Assembly (NCBI GenBank): GCA_900771185.1
Contig: CAAGND010000049.1
Span: forward strand, 1-16,997
Reading direction: 5' to 3'
Length of the DNA: 16,997 nt
Source of the DNA: Clostridia bacterium
GTDB taxonomy: Bacteria; Bacillota; Clostridia; Oscillospirales; Acutalibacteraceae
Positions 9,693 through 15,361 of this stretch are shown one piece after another (within the stretch, counting starts at the first letter, position 1; each line of letters starts with the position of its first letter). The position numbers and the translations under genes were made by a program. The notes below the pieces were generated by a model. That model was given only the letters and a program-made list of their open reading frames with translations. It was not told where the DNA came from and made no database searches.

Positions 9693-10071
9693 ATTTATCA
9701 CCGTCCTGAATGGGCGTTGTGTCAACGCCCGTTGAGAGTGACTCGCCATTCTTGGTGAAGCACCACCACTGCTCCTTGGCGCTGTCGGCTTCAACTCCGT
9801 CAACAGAGGTCACAAAAAGACCGTAAGCGCTCTCCGAGCCCTTTATGAGGTCCTCTTCCTCCAATGCGCCTCTGAGGTATTCGGCGTCAGTTTTGATTTT
9901 GACTGTTTTGGTGTCTCCCTGTGCAAAGACTATATCAACAGTGATTTTTTTTGTGCCTTGCTCTGCGGAGGGGCCGTAAAAGTGATAGACAAGAGCCATC
10001 GCCGCGACCAGAACCGCGAGCACAACGCATACAACAGCAATAACTTTTTTGTTGGATTTTTGTTTTGCCAT
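9664..10071 (-). CDS. Membrane-anchored DUF4430 domain protein in the B12 operon
   Basis: A 135-aa protein with a short basic N-terminus, one membrane segment (about 10-30, VIAVVCVVLAVLVAAMALVY) and an extracytoplasmic domain. The outer part has the DUF4430 pattern: YLRGALEEEDLI, YGLFVTSVDGV, then EQWWCFTKNGES with the Trp pair and a closing DGDKFEITLT. DUF4430 is related to the C-terminal domain of intrinsic factor/transcobalamin, which contacts cobalamin; together with the riboswitch this suggests a surface corrinoid-binding or capture role, inferred. There is no lipobox cysteine, so the anchor is the helix. The start ATG 10071 is fixed by AAAGGAGG 8 nt upstream; an upstream ATG at 10170 lies inside the riboswitch terminator and is not used. 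Its 3' end overlaps the S component gene. Confidence 0.88.
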   Translation of the reverse strand: MAKQKSNKKVIAVVCVVLAVLVAAMALVYHFYGPSAEQGTKKITVDIVFAQGDTKTVKIKTDAEYLRGALEEEDLIKGSESAYGLFVTSVDGVEADSAKEQWWCFTKNGESLSTGVDTTPIQDGDKFEITLTTGY

Positions 10072-10137
10072 AAAAATAACCTCCTTTCCTTTTTTGAACA
10101 CGGGCGGCTCATACAAAGGCGGAGGAAGATACAGGCA

Positions 10138-10187
10138 AAAAAACCGAGAGCAGAGGTGAACCGGGTTCACTTTCTGATAACGGTTTT
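10138..10187 (-). terminator. Riboswitch expression platform: intrinsic terminator
   Basis: On the minus strand a hairpin built of ACCG/CGGT, CAGA/TCTG and GTGAA/TTCAC stem blocks (10143-10184) is followed by a run of six T (10138-10143). It lies between the B12 box and the DUF4430 start, so cobalamin control here is most likely by transcription termination rather than by hiding the ribosome binding site. Confidence 0.85.
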
Positions 10188-10204
10188 GCTTGTACGAACG
10201 CCAG

Positions 10205-10405
10205 GGTCTCGTGGCTCTTTGTACGAATCGGCAGGTAAGTCTTCCGGCTGCGGCATCATCGCCCGCACACGCCTTCCCGATTTCTCAGTGACATAATGTG
10301 TGCGGACTTCTCCGTCACGGCGACGAGTTCGCCCGGGATTTTCACCCGGTTCCTTATTAAGCCTCGGCATAGGGAGGTGAAAGTCCGTCCCAATATACTT
10401 CGGCG
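10205..10405 (-). ncRNA. Cobalamin (B12) riboswitch
   Basis: On the minus strand the conserved core reads in order: AATAAGGAACCGGG then GTGAAAATCCCGGGCG (about 10330-10358), a variable arm, CACTGAGAAATCGGGAAG (10273-10290), GATG, and the B12 box AGCCGGAAGACTTACCTGCC (10230-10249). This is the order and near-consensus sequence of the cobalamin aptamer. The ends given are approximate. It lies in the 5' UTR of the DUF4430/S-component operon, about 160 nt before the first start codon, and is followed by an intrinsic terminator, predicting that bound cobalamin switches the operon off. Confidence 0.94.
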
Positions 10406-10433
10406 CCTGTCGTTCCCATATTCAATTGAGAGG

Positions 10434-10462
10434 ATTATATCACAGACTGTCGAAAAAATAAA
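10434..10462 (-). promoter_or_regulatory. Promoter of the riboswitch operon
   Basis: Minus strand: consensus -10 TATAAT (10434-10439) preceded by TGA (extended -10), with only a weak -35 TTTATT (10457-10462) at 17 nt. Predicted start near 10427, just ahead of the riboswitch. It lies in the 3' flank of the ArsC-like gene. Confidence 0.7.
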
Positions 10463-10471
10463 GATTTTTTC

Positions 10472-10813
10472 TCATTCCCACGTTTTCCACACGTCAGGGC
10501 AGTAACCGACCGTCGCCTGTTTGCCGTTTCGGACTATCGGAGTCTTGAAAAGTTCCGGATGCTCCAGAAGCTTTTCCTCCTTAGCCTCGGCGGAGGCGAG
10601 ATATTTTATAAAATGCTCCTCATAAGCCTTGCTTTTCTCGTCAAAGAGCTTGTCCATGCCGCCCACAGCGTTTTTTACGCTGTTATATTCGCCTTTGCTC
10701 ATGCCGTATTTTGCAACGTCAATGAGCTGATATTTTATTCTGCGCTCCTTGAAATAGCGCTCCGCTTTCTTTGTATCAAAGCACTTTGATTTGCCGAAAA
10801 TCTGTATGTTCAA
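10472..10813 (-). CDS. ArsC/Spx-family thioredoxin-fold protein
   Basis: A 113-aa cytoplasmic protein of the ArsC-like (arsenate reductase/YffB/Spx) superfamily. It opens with a beta strand and then SKCFDTKKAERYFKERRI, putting the N-terminal cysteine at 11 before helix 1, and has the cis-proline loop TPIVRNGKQATVGY (Pro92). The position three residues after Cys11 is Thr14, so the CxxC of Spx is absent; a second cysteine is at 105. Function may be reductase-like or regulatory; I cannot choose. The start is TTG 10813, preceded by a G7 ribosome binding site 7 nt upstream. A promoter at 10897-10925 fits. It is probably a separate unit from the B12 operon, since that operon has its own promoter just downstream. 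Confidence 0.85.
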   Translation of the reverse strand: MNIQIFGKSKCFDTKKAERYFKERRIKYQLIDVAKYGMSKGEYNSVKNAVGGMDKLFDEKSKAYEEHFIKYLASAEAKEEKLLEHPELFKTPIVRNGKQATVGYCPDVWKTWE

Positions 10814-10845
10814 GATATTACCCCCCCTTGCAGCTGAACCTCACT

Positions 10846-10871
10846 AAATTGTGCAATACCGCGTTGCAGGA
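10846..10871. repeat. Partial copy of the 7193 palindromic element
   Basis: The 26 bp AAATTGTGCAATAC+CGCGTTGCAGGA match 7194-7219 at 22 of 26 positions; all four differences are transitions. Homology stops after GCAGGA. It lies between the ArsC-like gene and cca, next to the -35 box of the cca promoter. Confidence 0.6.
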
Positions 10872-10872
10872 T

Positions 10873-10901
10873 TTGTCAGATTAAATAACATTGATTATTA
10901 T
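10873..10901 (+). promoter_or_regulatory. Promoter for cca
   Basis: -35 TTGTCA (10873-10878), 17-nt spacer, -10 TATTAT (10896-10901). Predicted start near 10908, 36 nt before the GTG of cca. Its -10 box overlaps the -10 of the opposing-strand promoter. Confidence 0.7.
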
Positions 10902-10925
10902 AAAATAAAATGTTAATATTGTAAA
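10897..10925 (-). promoter_or_regulatory. Promoter for the ArsC-like gene
   Basis: Minus strand: -35 TTTACA (10920-10925), 17-nt spacer, -10 TATAAT (10897-10902). Predicted start near 10890, giving a leader of about 75 nt that contains the partial palindromic repeat. Confidence 0.65.
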
Positions 10926-10943
10926 CAGAAAAGAGGTGCCGGT

Positions 10944-12287
10944 GTGGAGATAAAACTGCCGCCAAATGTGAAAAAAGCCATATCGCTGCTTGAGAGTGCG
11001 GGGTTTGAGGCCTGCGCCGTGGGCGGCTGTGTCCGCGATTCATTGCTCCGAAAAACTCCCGATGATTGGGACATAACAACCGCGGCTTCTCCCGAACAGA
11101 TGAAGGCGGTTTTTCGGAATTTTCACTGCATCGAAACAGGAGTTCAGCACGGCACGCTGACCGTTGTTATCGGCTCTCCGCTTGAGATAACCACCTTTCG
11201 GCTTGACGGCGAATATGAGGACAACCGCCACCCAAAGAGCGTGGAGTTCACCTCTGACCTCTGCGCCGACCTTGCCCGCCGCGATTTCACGGTCAACGCC
11301 ATGGCGTACAGCCCGTCGCAGGGACTTTCCGACCCGTTCGGCGGGCAGGAGGATCTGAAAAATCATGTTATCCGCTGCGTCGGCGAGGCGGACAGGCGCT
11401 TTAACGAGGATGCTTTGCGTATTCTTCGCGGACTTCGCTTTGCGAGTGTGCTTGATTTTGAGATAGAAGACAAAACCGCCGATAGCATACACAAAAACAA
11501 AGTCCTGCTCAAAAACATCTCCGTTGAACGCATTTCAAAGGAGTTGATGCGCCTTATATGCGGAGCGGGAGCGCACAGGGTGCTCAGCGGATTTGCCGAT
11601 GTGCTGTTTGAGATTATGCCGGAGCTCAGCCCCATGTATAAAAACAGCCACGACAATCCGCACCACTGCTATGACATATATGAGCACACGCTTTATTCGC
11701 TCGAAAATGTGCGTCCTGATCCCGTTCTGCGCTTTGCGATGCTTCTGCATGACAGCGGAAAGCCGGCGTCAAAAACCTTCTCACAGGACGGCAGAGCGCA
11801 TTTTTACGGACATCAAAAGGTGAGCGCGGAGCTTGCGGCTCAGATACTTGCACGGCTTAAGGTTCCCAACAGATTCAGAGATGAGGTACTTTTCCTTGTC
11901 GGCAATCACGACCGCTGGGAGCTTTATGAAAAGCCGGAGAACATGAAAAAATATCTTGCCCGCTTTGGGTTGGACAGGGTTCTCGAACTGCTTGAGGTTA
12001 TGCGCGCGGACGTGCTGTCACAGTCGCCGGAATACCGTTTTCGTCTTGAAAAAATTGAAAATGCCGAACGGACGGCAAAGGAGATTGCGGCGCTCGAGCC
12101 GTGTCTCAGCTTAAAAGGTCTTGCCGTCAACGGGAAAACGCTCATGGCAAACGGTATTCCGGAGGGAAAGACTTTGGGAGCGGTGCTTTCGGCTTTGCTC
12201 GGTGAGGTCATTGACGGAAAAACAAAAAACAGCTCAGAGGAGCTGATAAGGCGCGCAAAGGAGATTTTTGAGGAACTTCGAGCATGA
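10944..12287 (+). CDS. cca: CCA-adding tRNA nucleotidyltransferase with HD domain
   Basis: Builds or repairs the 3' CCA end of tRNA from CTP and ATP without a template; class II, cytoplasmic. 447 aa. Marks: GGCVRD (27-32) and DWD (41-43), the metal-binding nucleotidyltransferase head; RRDFTVNAMAY (112-122); RFNEDALRILRGLRFA (152-167), which contains the EDxxR nucleotide-selecting motif (E155, D156, R159); then an HD domain with YEHTL (His248), LLHDSGKP (His269/Asp270) and GNHD (His322/Asp323), which in relatives gives phosphatase/phosphodiesterase activity. The start is GTG 10944, preceded by AAGAGGTG. CCA-adding and A-adding enzymes are hard to separate by eye, but one copy with all motifs favours full CCA addition. 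It stands alone; no terminator is seen directly after it. Confidence 0.94.
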   Translation: MEIKLPPNVKKAISLLESAGFEACAVGGCVRDSLLRKTPDDWDITTAASPEQMKAVFRNFHCIETGVQHGTLTVVIGSPLEITTFRLDGEYEDNRHPKSVEFTSDLCADLARRDFTVNAMAYSPSQGLSDPFGGQEDLKNHVIRCVGEADRRFNEDALRILRGLRFASVLDFEIEDKTADSIHKNKVLLKNISVERISKELMRLICGAGAHRVLSGFADVLFEIMPELSPMYKNSHDNPHHCYDIYEHTLYSLENVRPDPVLRFAMLLHDSGKPASKTFSQDGRAHFYGHQKVSAELAAQILARLKVPNRFRDEVLFLVGNHDRWELYEKPENMKKYLARFGLDRVLELLEVMRADVLSQSPEYRFRLEKIENAERTAKEIAALEPCLSLKGLAVNGKTLMANGIPEGKTLGAVLSALLGEVIDGKTKNSSEELIRRAKEIFEELRA

Positions 12288-12360
12288 AAAAAGAATAGAT
12301 TTATGAGAGCAAATATGTCGGAAATAGTTCATATTATTCTTGAAAAGACTTTTGACTGCA

Positions 12361-12453
12361 CTCAGAATGACGGGTAAGGTCAAGAACCGAGTTAGTCTGT
12401 GGCCTTAGACCTTGCTTGTCATTCTGAGGAGCGAAGCGACGAAGAATCTTGAA
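12361..12453 (+). repeat. REP-like hairpin repeat, left copy
   Basis: Two 21-nt arms (12361-12381 and 12408-12428) enclose a 26-nt loop. The arms begin with CTCAGAATGAC and end with GTCATTCTGAG; the three differences are G-U wobbles in RNA, so the plus-strand transcript can pair over all 21 positions. The right arm continues into GGAGCGAAGCGACGAAGAATCTTGAA. This TCATTCTGAG...GAAGAATCTT sequence resembles a dispersed repeat common in many bacterial genomes (recalled, not searched). The GAAGGAG ribosome binding site of the next gene overlaps its end. Confidence 0.8.
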
Positions 12454-12461
12454 GGAGTAGA

Positions 12462-12782
12462 TTGAATTTGTATTATGTTTACATATTAACAAATTGGAAC
12501 AACAAAGTCATGTATGTTGGAGTGACAAATGATCTTGAACGCCGATTGTATGAACACAAAAATCATCTGGTTGATGGGTTCACAAAGAAATATAACGTTA
12601 ATAAACTTGTATATTTTGATTATACGACAGATATTTATTCAGCTATAACAAGAGAAAAGCAGATAAAAGGTTGGACAAGAGCAAAGAAAAACACTTTGGT
12701 TGAAAACATGAATCCCAAATGGTCAGACTTGTCCGCGTCTTTGTTTAACGATGGGAAAGATTCTTCGCTACGCTCAGAATGA
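12462..12782 (+). CDS. Small GIY-YIG nuclease domain protein
   Basis: A 106-aa single-domain protein of the GIY-YIG superfamily (UPF0213/YhbQ-like size). The core strand pair is YVYIL (5-9) and MYVGVTNDL (17-25), the degenerate GIY and YIG elements, followed by catalytic Arg27 in LERRLYEH, His32, and the acidic metal ligand Glu65 in TREKQIKGW. FTKKYNVNKLVYF is typical of this subgroup. Such proteins are presumed DNA endonucleases; cellular role is unclear. The start is TTG 12462 with GAAGGAG only 4 nt upstream; an in-frame TTG at 12468 is a fair alternative. The last residues DSSLRSE and the stop are encoded by the inverted repeat at 12757-12784. AT-rich codon use differs from its neighbours, suggesting acquisition. 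Confidence 0.88.
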   Translation: MNLYYVYILTNWNNKVMYVGVTNDLERRLYEHKNHLVDGFTKKYNVNKLVYFDYTTDIYSAITREKQIKGWTRAKKNTLVENMNPKWSDLSASLFNDGKDSSLRSE

Positions 12783-12784
12783 CA
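12757..12784 (-). repeat. REP-like repeat, inverted copy inside the 3' end of the GIY-YIG gene
   Basis: Read on the minus strand it is TGTCATTCTGAGCG then TAGCGAAGAATCTT, a shorter form of the left copy (12417-12450) lacking a few bases in the middle. It supplies the final codons and TGA of the GIY-YIG gene. Confidence 0.8.
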
Positions 12785-12830
12785 GGCTTGGCACGAGAAC
12801 ACAGACAGTTTACATCCAGAATCATTCTCA

Positions 12831-12867
12831 TATCATTTTGAGGAACAAAGCGACGAAAAAACTTGAA
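12831..12867 (+). repeat. Decayed third copy of the REP-like repeat
   Basis: 37 bp that match 12417-12453 without gaps at 31 of 37 positions; five of the six differences are G-to-A or C-to-T. It is in direct orientation to the left copy. A remnant of the upstream arm (CAGAATCATTCT, 12819-12830) precedes it. Confidence 0.7.
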
Positions 12868-12923
12868 ACATGGTCAAAAATATTTCAGATGCCCTGAAAG
12901 AGATATAAAATCAACTCAACATT

Positions 12924-12962
12924 AAAAACCGCACCCGGCTTTCAAACGAAGCCGGGTGCTTT
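12924..12962 (-). terminator. Rho-independent terminator of the DUF3048 gene
   Basis: An 11-bp perfect stem (GCACCCGGCTT 12931-12941 with 12949-12959) and a 7-nt loop. On the minus strand it is followed by GGTTTTT and lies directly after the DUF3048 stop. On the plus strand the trailing T-run is short (TTTGATT), so it may also stop transcripts from the GIY-YIG side, less efficiently. Confidence 0.92.
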
Positions 12963-12964
12963 GA

Positions 12965-14065
12965 TTATGCCGTAATCGCTGTTTTGGACTGATTGCCTGT
13001 CGGCACGAGACCTATATAGCTTTTTCCCGCGTTGAGCCGGAGCTCCTTGCCATCGGCTGAGTAGAGCTTCAACATATCGGACGAGCTGCCCTTTTTCCAT
13101 GTGATGTTCTCATATGCGCCGTTTGAAACGAATACGCCGCTGCCGCCGCTCAGATCCATGTCAACACATCCGGAAGAGTCGCCCATTGAGGATATACCGC
13201 AGTAGAGTATGATGACATTCGTCACCGCCATCTGTTTTCCGTCGGCGTCATTCATGGGCTGCCCGTTGATATTGTTGTAGTAAAGAGAGTCTGTGCTGTT
13301 ATAGGTGAAGTTATGCTCGCAGTAGGAGGAAAATACGATGCCGATCTCCGAACATGTGCCTGCGGACGGAGTGCGCGGGTTTCCGGCAGACACAAAGCTA
13401 AACGGGCTGCTGTATTCGCTTTTGATTTCTCTGCGAAGACCGAGCTTATCAAACCCCTTGTCAACGGCCTCACGCGTGGAATAGCCTCTGTGCTCTATGG
13501 CGACATCAGTGCGCTCAGTGTCGCGGAAAAAGTATTTCCCCGAATATATGCGCCCGTCAAGATGATCAACATCGCGGGTCTCAATGGCGTCATACGCGTA
13601 TTTGCTGCCGCCCCAGTGGACGAAAAGCGCGTCAAGACCTTCGGCTATCTCAACAAAATCATGCCTCGCGCTTCGCAGCGAACCGATTTTGTCCGGCATA
13701 TCGTCAATGTCGGCGTAGAGCCAGAGCATACGGGTTATACCCGCCTCGGTGACGCCCTCGACGACGATATCGGGGGTGCAGAGACCCCACTGGGGACGGG
13801 CGGGCTTTGAGTTGTTTATCATCACCGCTACGGGACGGTTGCCCTGTGCGTCAAAGCCGCTCATGCCCGTCAGCGGGTTAATATCAGTCGGAGCCGGAGC
13901 TTCGGAGGAGGTTCCGGCAGATTCGGAAACATCATTGCCGTTGTTATTTTTGTCACTTGAGAGCTTGGCGGCTATAATGATTATGAACAGCAAAATCAGA
14001 ACAATGGCTACAACCACGATTAATTTTTTTGTATTGCTGTTTTGTGATTTCTTCGAAGCGGCCAT
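12965..14065 (-). CDS. DUF3048 (YerB-like) membrane-anchored extracellular protein
   Basis: 366 aa. A basic start is followed by one strongly hydrophobic segment (about 15-34, LIVVVAIVLILLFIIIIAA), then a Ser/Asn/Glu/Pro-rich spacer (35-60) and the DUF3048 region: INPLTGM (62-68), RPVAVMINNSKPARPQWGL (77-95), GITRMLWLYADI, IGSLRSARHDFVEIAEGLDALFVHWGG, and a C-terminal DUF3048_C-like part up to WKKGSSSDMLKLYSADGKEL. B. subtilis YerB is a lipoprotein of this family; here no lipobox is seen, so the helix is the anchor. The molecular role of the family is not known to me. ATG follows GAGGT at 8 nt. It has its own promoter (14106-14134), divergent from serC, and its own terminator, so it is a single-gene unit. 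Confidence 0.9.
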   Translation of the reverse strand: MAASKKSQNSNTKKLIVVVAIVLILLFIIIIAAKLSSDKNNNGNDVSESAGTSSEAPAPTDINPLTGMSGFDAQGNRPVAVMINNSKPARPQWGLCTPDIVVEGVTEAGITRMLWLYADIDDMPDKIGSLRSARHDFVEIAEGLDALFVHWGGSKYAYDAIETRDVDHLDGRIYSGKYFFRDTERTDVAIEHRGYSTREAVDKGFDKLGLRREIKSEYSSPFSFVSAGNPRTPSAGTCSEIGIVFSSYCEHNFTYNSTDSLYYNNINGQPMNDADGKQMAVTNVIILYCGISSMGDSSGCVDMDLSGGSGVFVSNGAYENITWKKGSSSDMLKLYSADGKELRLNAGKSYIGLVPTGNQSKTAITA

Positions 14066-14105
14066 TTAAAATACCTCGCATAGATAAAGTTTCTTTACGC
14101 TAAAT

Positions 14106-14134
14106 ATTATACATGCTTACACTGATCTTTTCAA
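14106..14134 (-). promoter_or_regulatory. Promoter for the DUF3048 gene
   Basis: Minus strand: -35 TTGAAA (14129-14134), 17-nt spacer, -10 TATAAT (14106-14111). Predicted start near 14100, about 35 nt before the ATG. Confidence 0.8.
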
Positions 14135-14148
14135 CCGATAATTTTTTA

Positions 14149-14178
14149 TTGACTTATCTTTTTTATTTGCTATATAAT
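14149..14178 (+). promoter_or_regulatory. Promoter for serC-serA
   Basis: -35 TTGACT (14149-14154), 18-nt spacer, consensus -10 TATAAT (14173-14178). Predicted start near 14185. The roughly 50-nt leader contains a small hairpin GCGCC-ATGTCA-GGCGC (14199-14214). No serine-specific regulator site was recognised. Confidence 0.8.
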
Positions 14179-14235
14179 GTTAACAAGCTTTTTTATCAGC
14201 GCCATGTCAGGCGCAGTGAAACGGAGGATAAAAAT

Positions 14236-15315
14236 ATGGCAAGAGTTTTCAATTTTTCAGCCGGTCCGTCCATGTTGCCGGAGAGCGTTCTCAACCGCGC
14301 GGCGGCAGAGATGCTTGATTATCAGGGCAGTGGCCAGTCCGTTATGGAGATGTCGCACCGCTCAAAGATTTATGAGAGTATAATTTTCGGTGCAGAGGCT
14401 CTGTTCCGTGAGGTTCTCAATGTTCCCGAGAACTATAAAATTCTTTTCCTTCAGGGCGGTGCGTCCACGCAGTTTTCCGCAATTCCTTTAAACCTTCTCA
14501 ACGGTTCAAAGAAGGCCGACTATGTGCTGACCGGCCAGTTCTCCACAAAGGCTTACAAGGAGGCCTGCAAATACGGTGACATCAACGTAGTTGCCTCCTC
14601 AAAGGATAAGACGTTCTCATATATTCCCGAGCTTAGCAGAGACGATTTTGATCCGGAAGCGGACTATGCGTATATATGCATGAACAACACTATCTACGGA
14701 ACCAAGTATCCCTATATTCCGGACACGGGCGATGTGCCGCTGGTGGCGGACGTCTCCTCCTGCTTCCTCTCGGAGCCGATGGATGTTTCGAAGTTCGGAA
14801 TTATCTACGGCGGCGCGCAGAAGAATATAGCCCCGGCGGGTCTGACGGTGGTTATCGTGCGTGAAGACCTCATGGGCAAAGCGCGTGAGGATATTCCGAC
14901 AATGCTCGATTACAAGACTATGGCGGACAATGATTCAATGTACAACACCCCGCCGTGCTACACGATATATATGTGCAAGCTCGTGCTTGAATGGATTAAA
15001 AACCTCGGCGGTCTTGAGGAGATGAAACAGAGAAACGAGGCGAAGGCCAAGATACTCTATGACTTCATCGATTCCAGCGCAATGTTTAACAATCCCGTGA
15101 GGCACAAGGACCGCTCTTTGATGAACGTGACCTTTGTCACGCCCTCAGATGAGCTGAACGCGAAATTTGTCAGCGAAGCGGCGCAGGCCGGATTTGTAAA
15201 CCTCAAGGGACATCGTTCGGTCGGCGGAATGCGCGCCTCAATCTACAATGCGATGCCCATTGAGGGCGTTGAGCAGCTCGTGGAGTTCATGAAGGAGTTC
15301 GAGAAGAACAACTGA
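14236..15315 (+). CDS. serC: Phosphoserine aminotransferase
   Basis: A PLP enzyme that converts 3-phosphohydroxypyruvate and glutamate to phosphoserine and 2-oxoglutarate, the second step of serine synthesis; a homologous reaction serves pyridoxal synthesis. 359 aa, normal for SerC. It opens with the family signature FNFSAGPSMLPESVL, has MSHRS (39-43), the GGAST phosphate loop (74-78), Asp172 in ADVSS that pairs with the pyridine nitrogen, and the PLP lysine Lys196 in YGGAQKNIAPAG. The C-terminus carries GHRSVGGMRASIYNAMP. I chose ATG 14236 because GGAGG lies 8 nt upstream and the signature begins there; an in-frame ATG at 14113 lies ahead of the promoter -10 and would add 41 unrelated residues. 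serA follows after 46 bp. Confidence 0.97.
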   Translation: MARVFNFSAGPSMLPESVLNRAAAEMLDYQGSGQSVMEMSHRSKIYESIIFGAEALFREVLNVPENYKILFLQGGASTQFSAIPLNLLNGSKKADYVLTGQFSTKAYKEACKYGDINVVASSKDKTFSYIPELSRDDFDPEADYAYICMNNTIYGTKYPYIPDTGDVPLVADVSSCFLSEPMDVSKFGIIYGGAQKNIAPAGLTVVIVREDLMGKAREDIPTMLDYKTMADNDSMYNTPPCYTIYMCKLVLEWIKNLGGLEEMKQRNEAKAKILYDFIDSSAMFNNPVRHKDRSLMNVTFVTPSDELNAKFVSEAAQAGFVNLKGHRSVGGMRASIYNAMPIEGVEQLVEFMKEFEKNN

Positions 15316-15319
15316 TTTT

Positions 15320-15335
15320 GCGGATAAATATCCGC
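15320..15335 (+). other. Small hairpin between serC and serA
   Basis: Perfect inverted repeat GCGGAT-AAAT-ATCCGC without a following T-run, 5 nt after the serC stop. It is not a terminator; it may affect mRNA processing or the ratio of the two products. Its small size means chance is possible. Confidence 0.4.
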
Positions 15336-15361
15336 TCAGCCTCAGCGAAAGGAAGAAAACA

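Larger units (their letters stand above)
12361..12784 (+). mobile_element. Candidate REP-bounded GIY-YIG unit
   Basis: The GIY-YIG gene lies between a left repeat ending at 12453 and an inverted copy at 12757-12784, giving TIR-like ends around a single nuclease gene. The interior is visibly more AT-rich than cca or the DUF3048 gene on either side. A mobile or co-dispersing unit is an inference; no target duplication was identified. Confidence 0.35.

Noticed and set aside
9693..9803. Upstream ATG start for the ECF S component
   Set aside because: It would overlap the DUF4430 gene by 140 bp and add a hydrophilic Pro/Ser/Arg-rich leader unlike S components; a TTG at 9692 is preferred, though the true start stays uncertain.
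10167..10370. 67-aa frame over the B12 leader
   Set aside because: It is the translated riboswitch; the sequence is explained by the aptamer core and B12 box.
12931..12959. Terminator hairpin as part of the REP-like family
   Set aside because: The stem is unrelated in sequence to the repeats and fits a normal rho-independent terminator after the DUF3048 gene.
14113..14235. Longer serC start
   Set aside because: It lies upstream of the serC promoter and encodes residues unrelated to SerC; the ATG at 14236 has GGAGG at ideal spacing.
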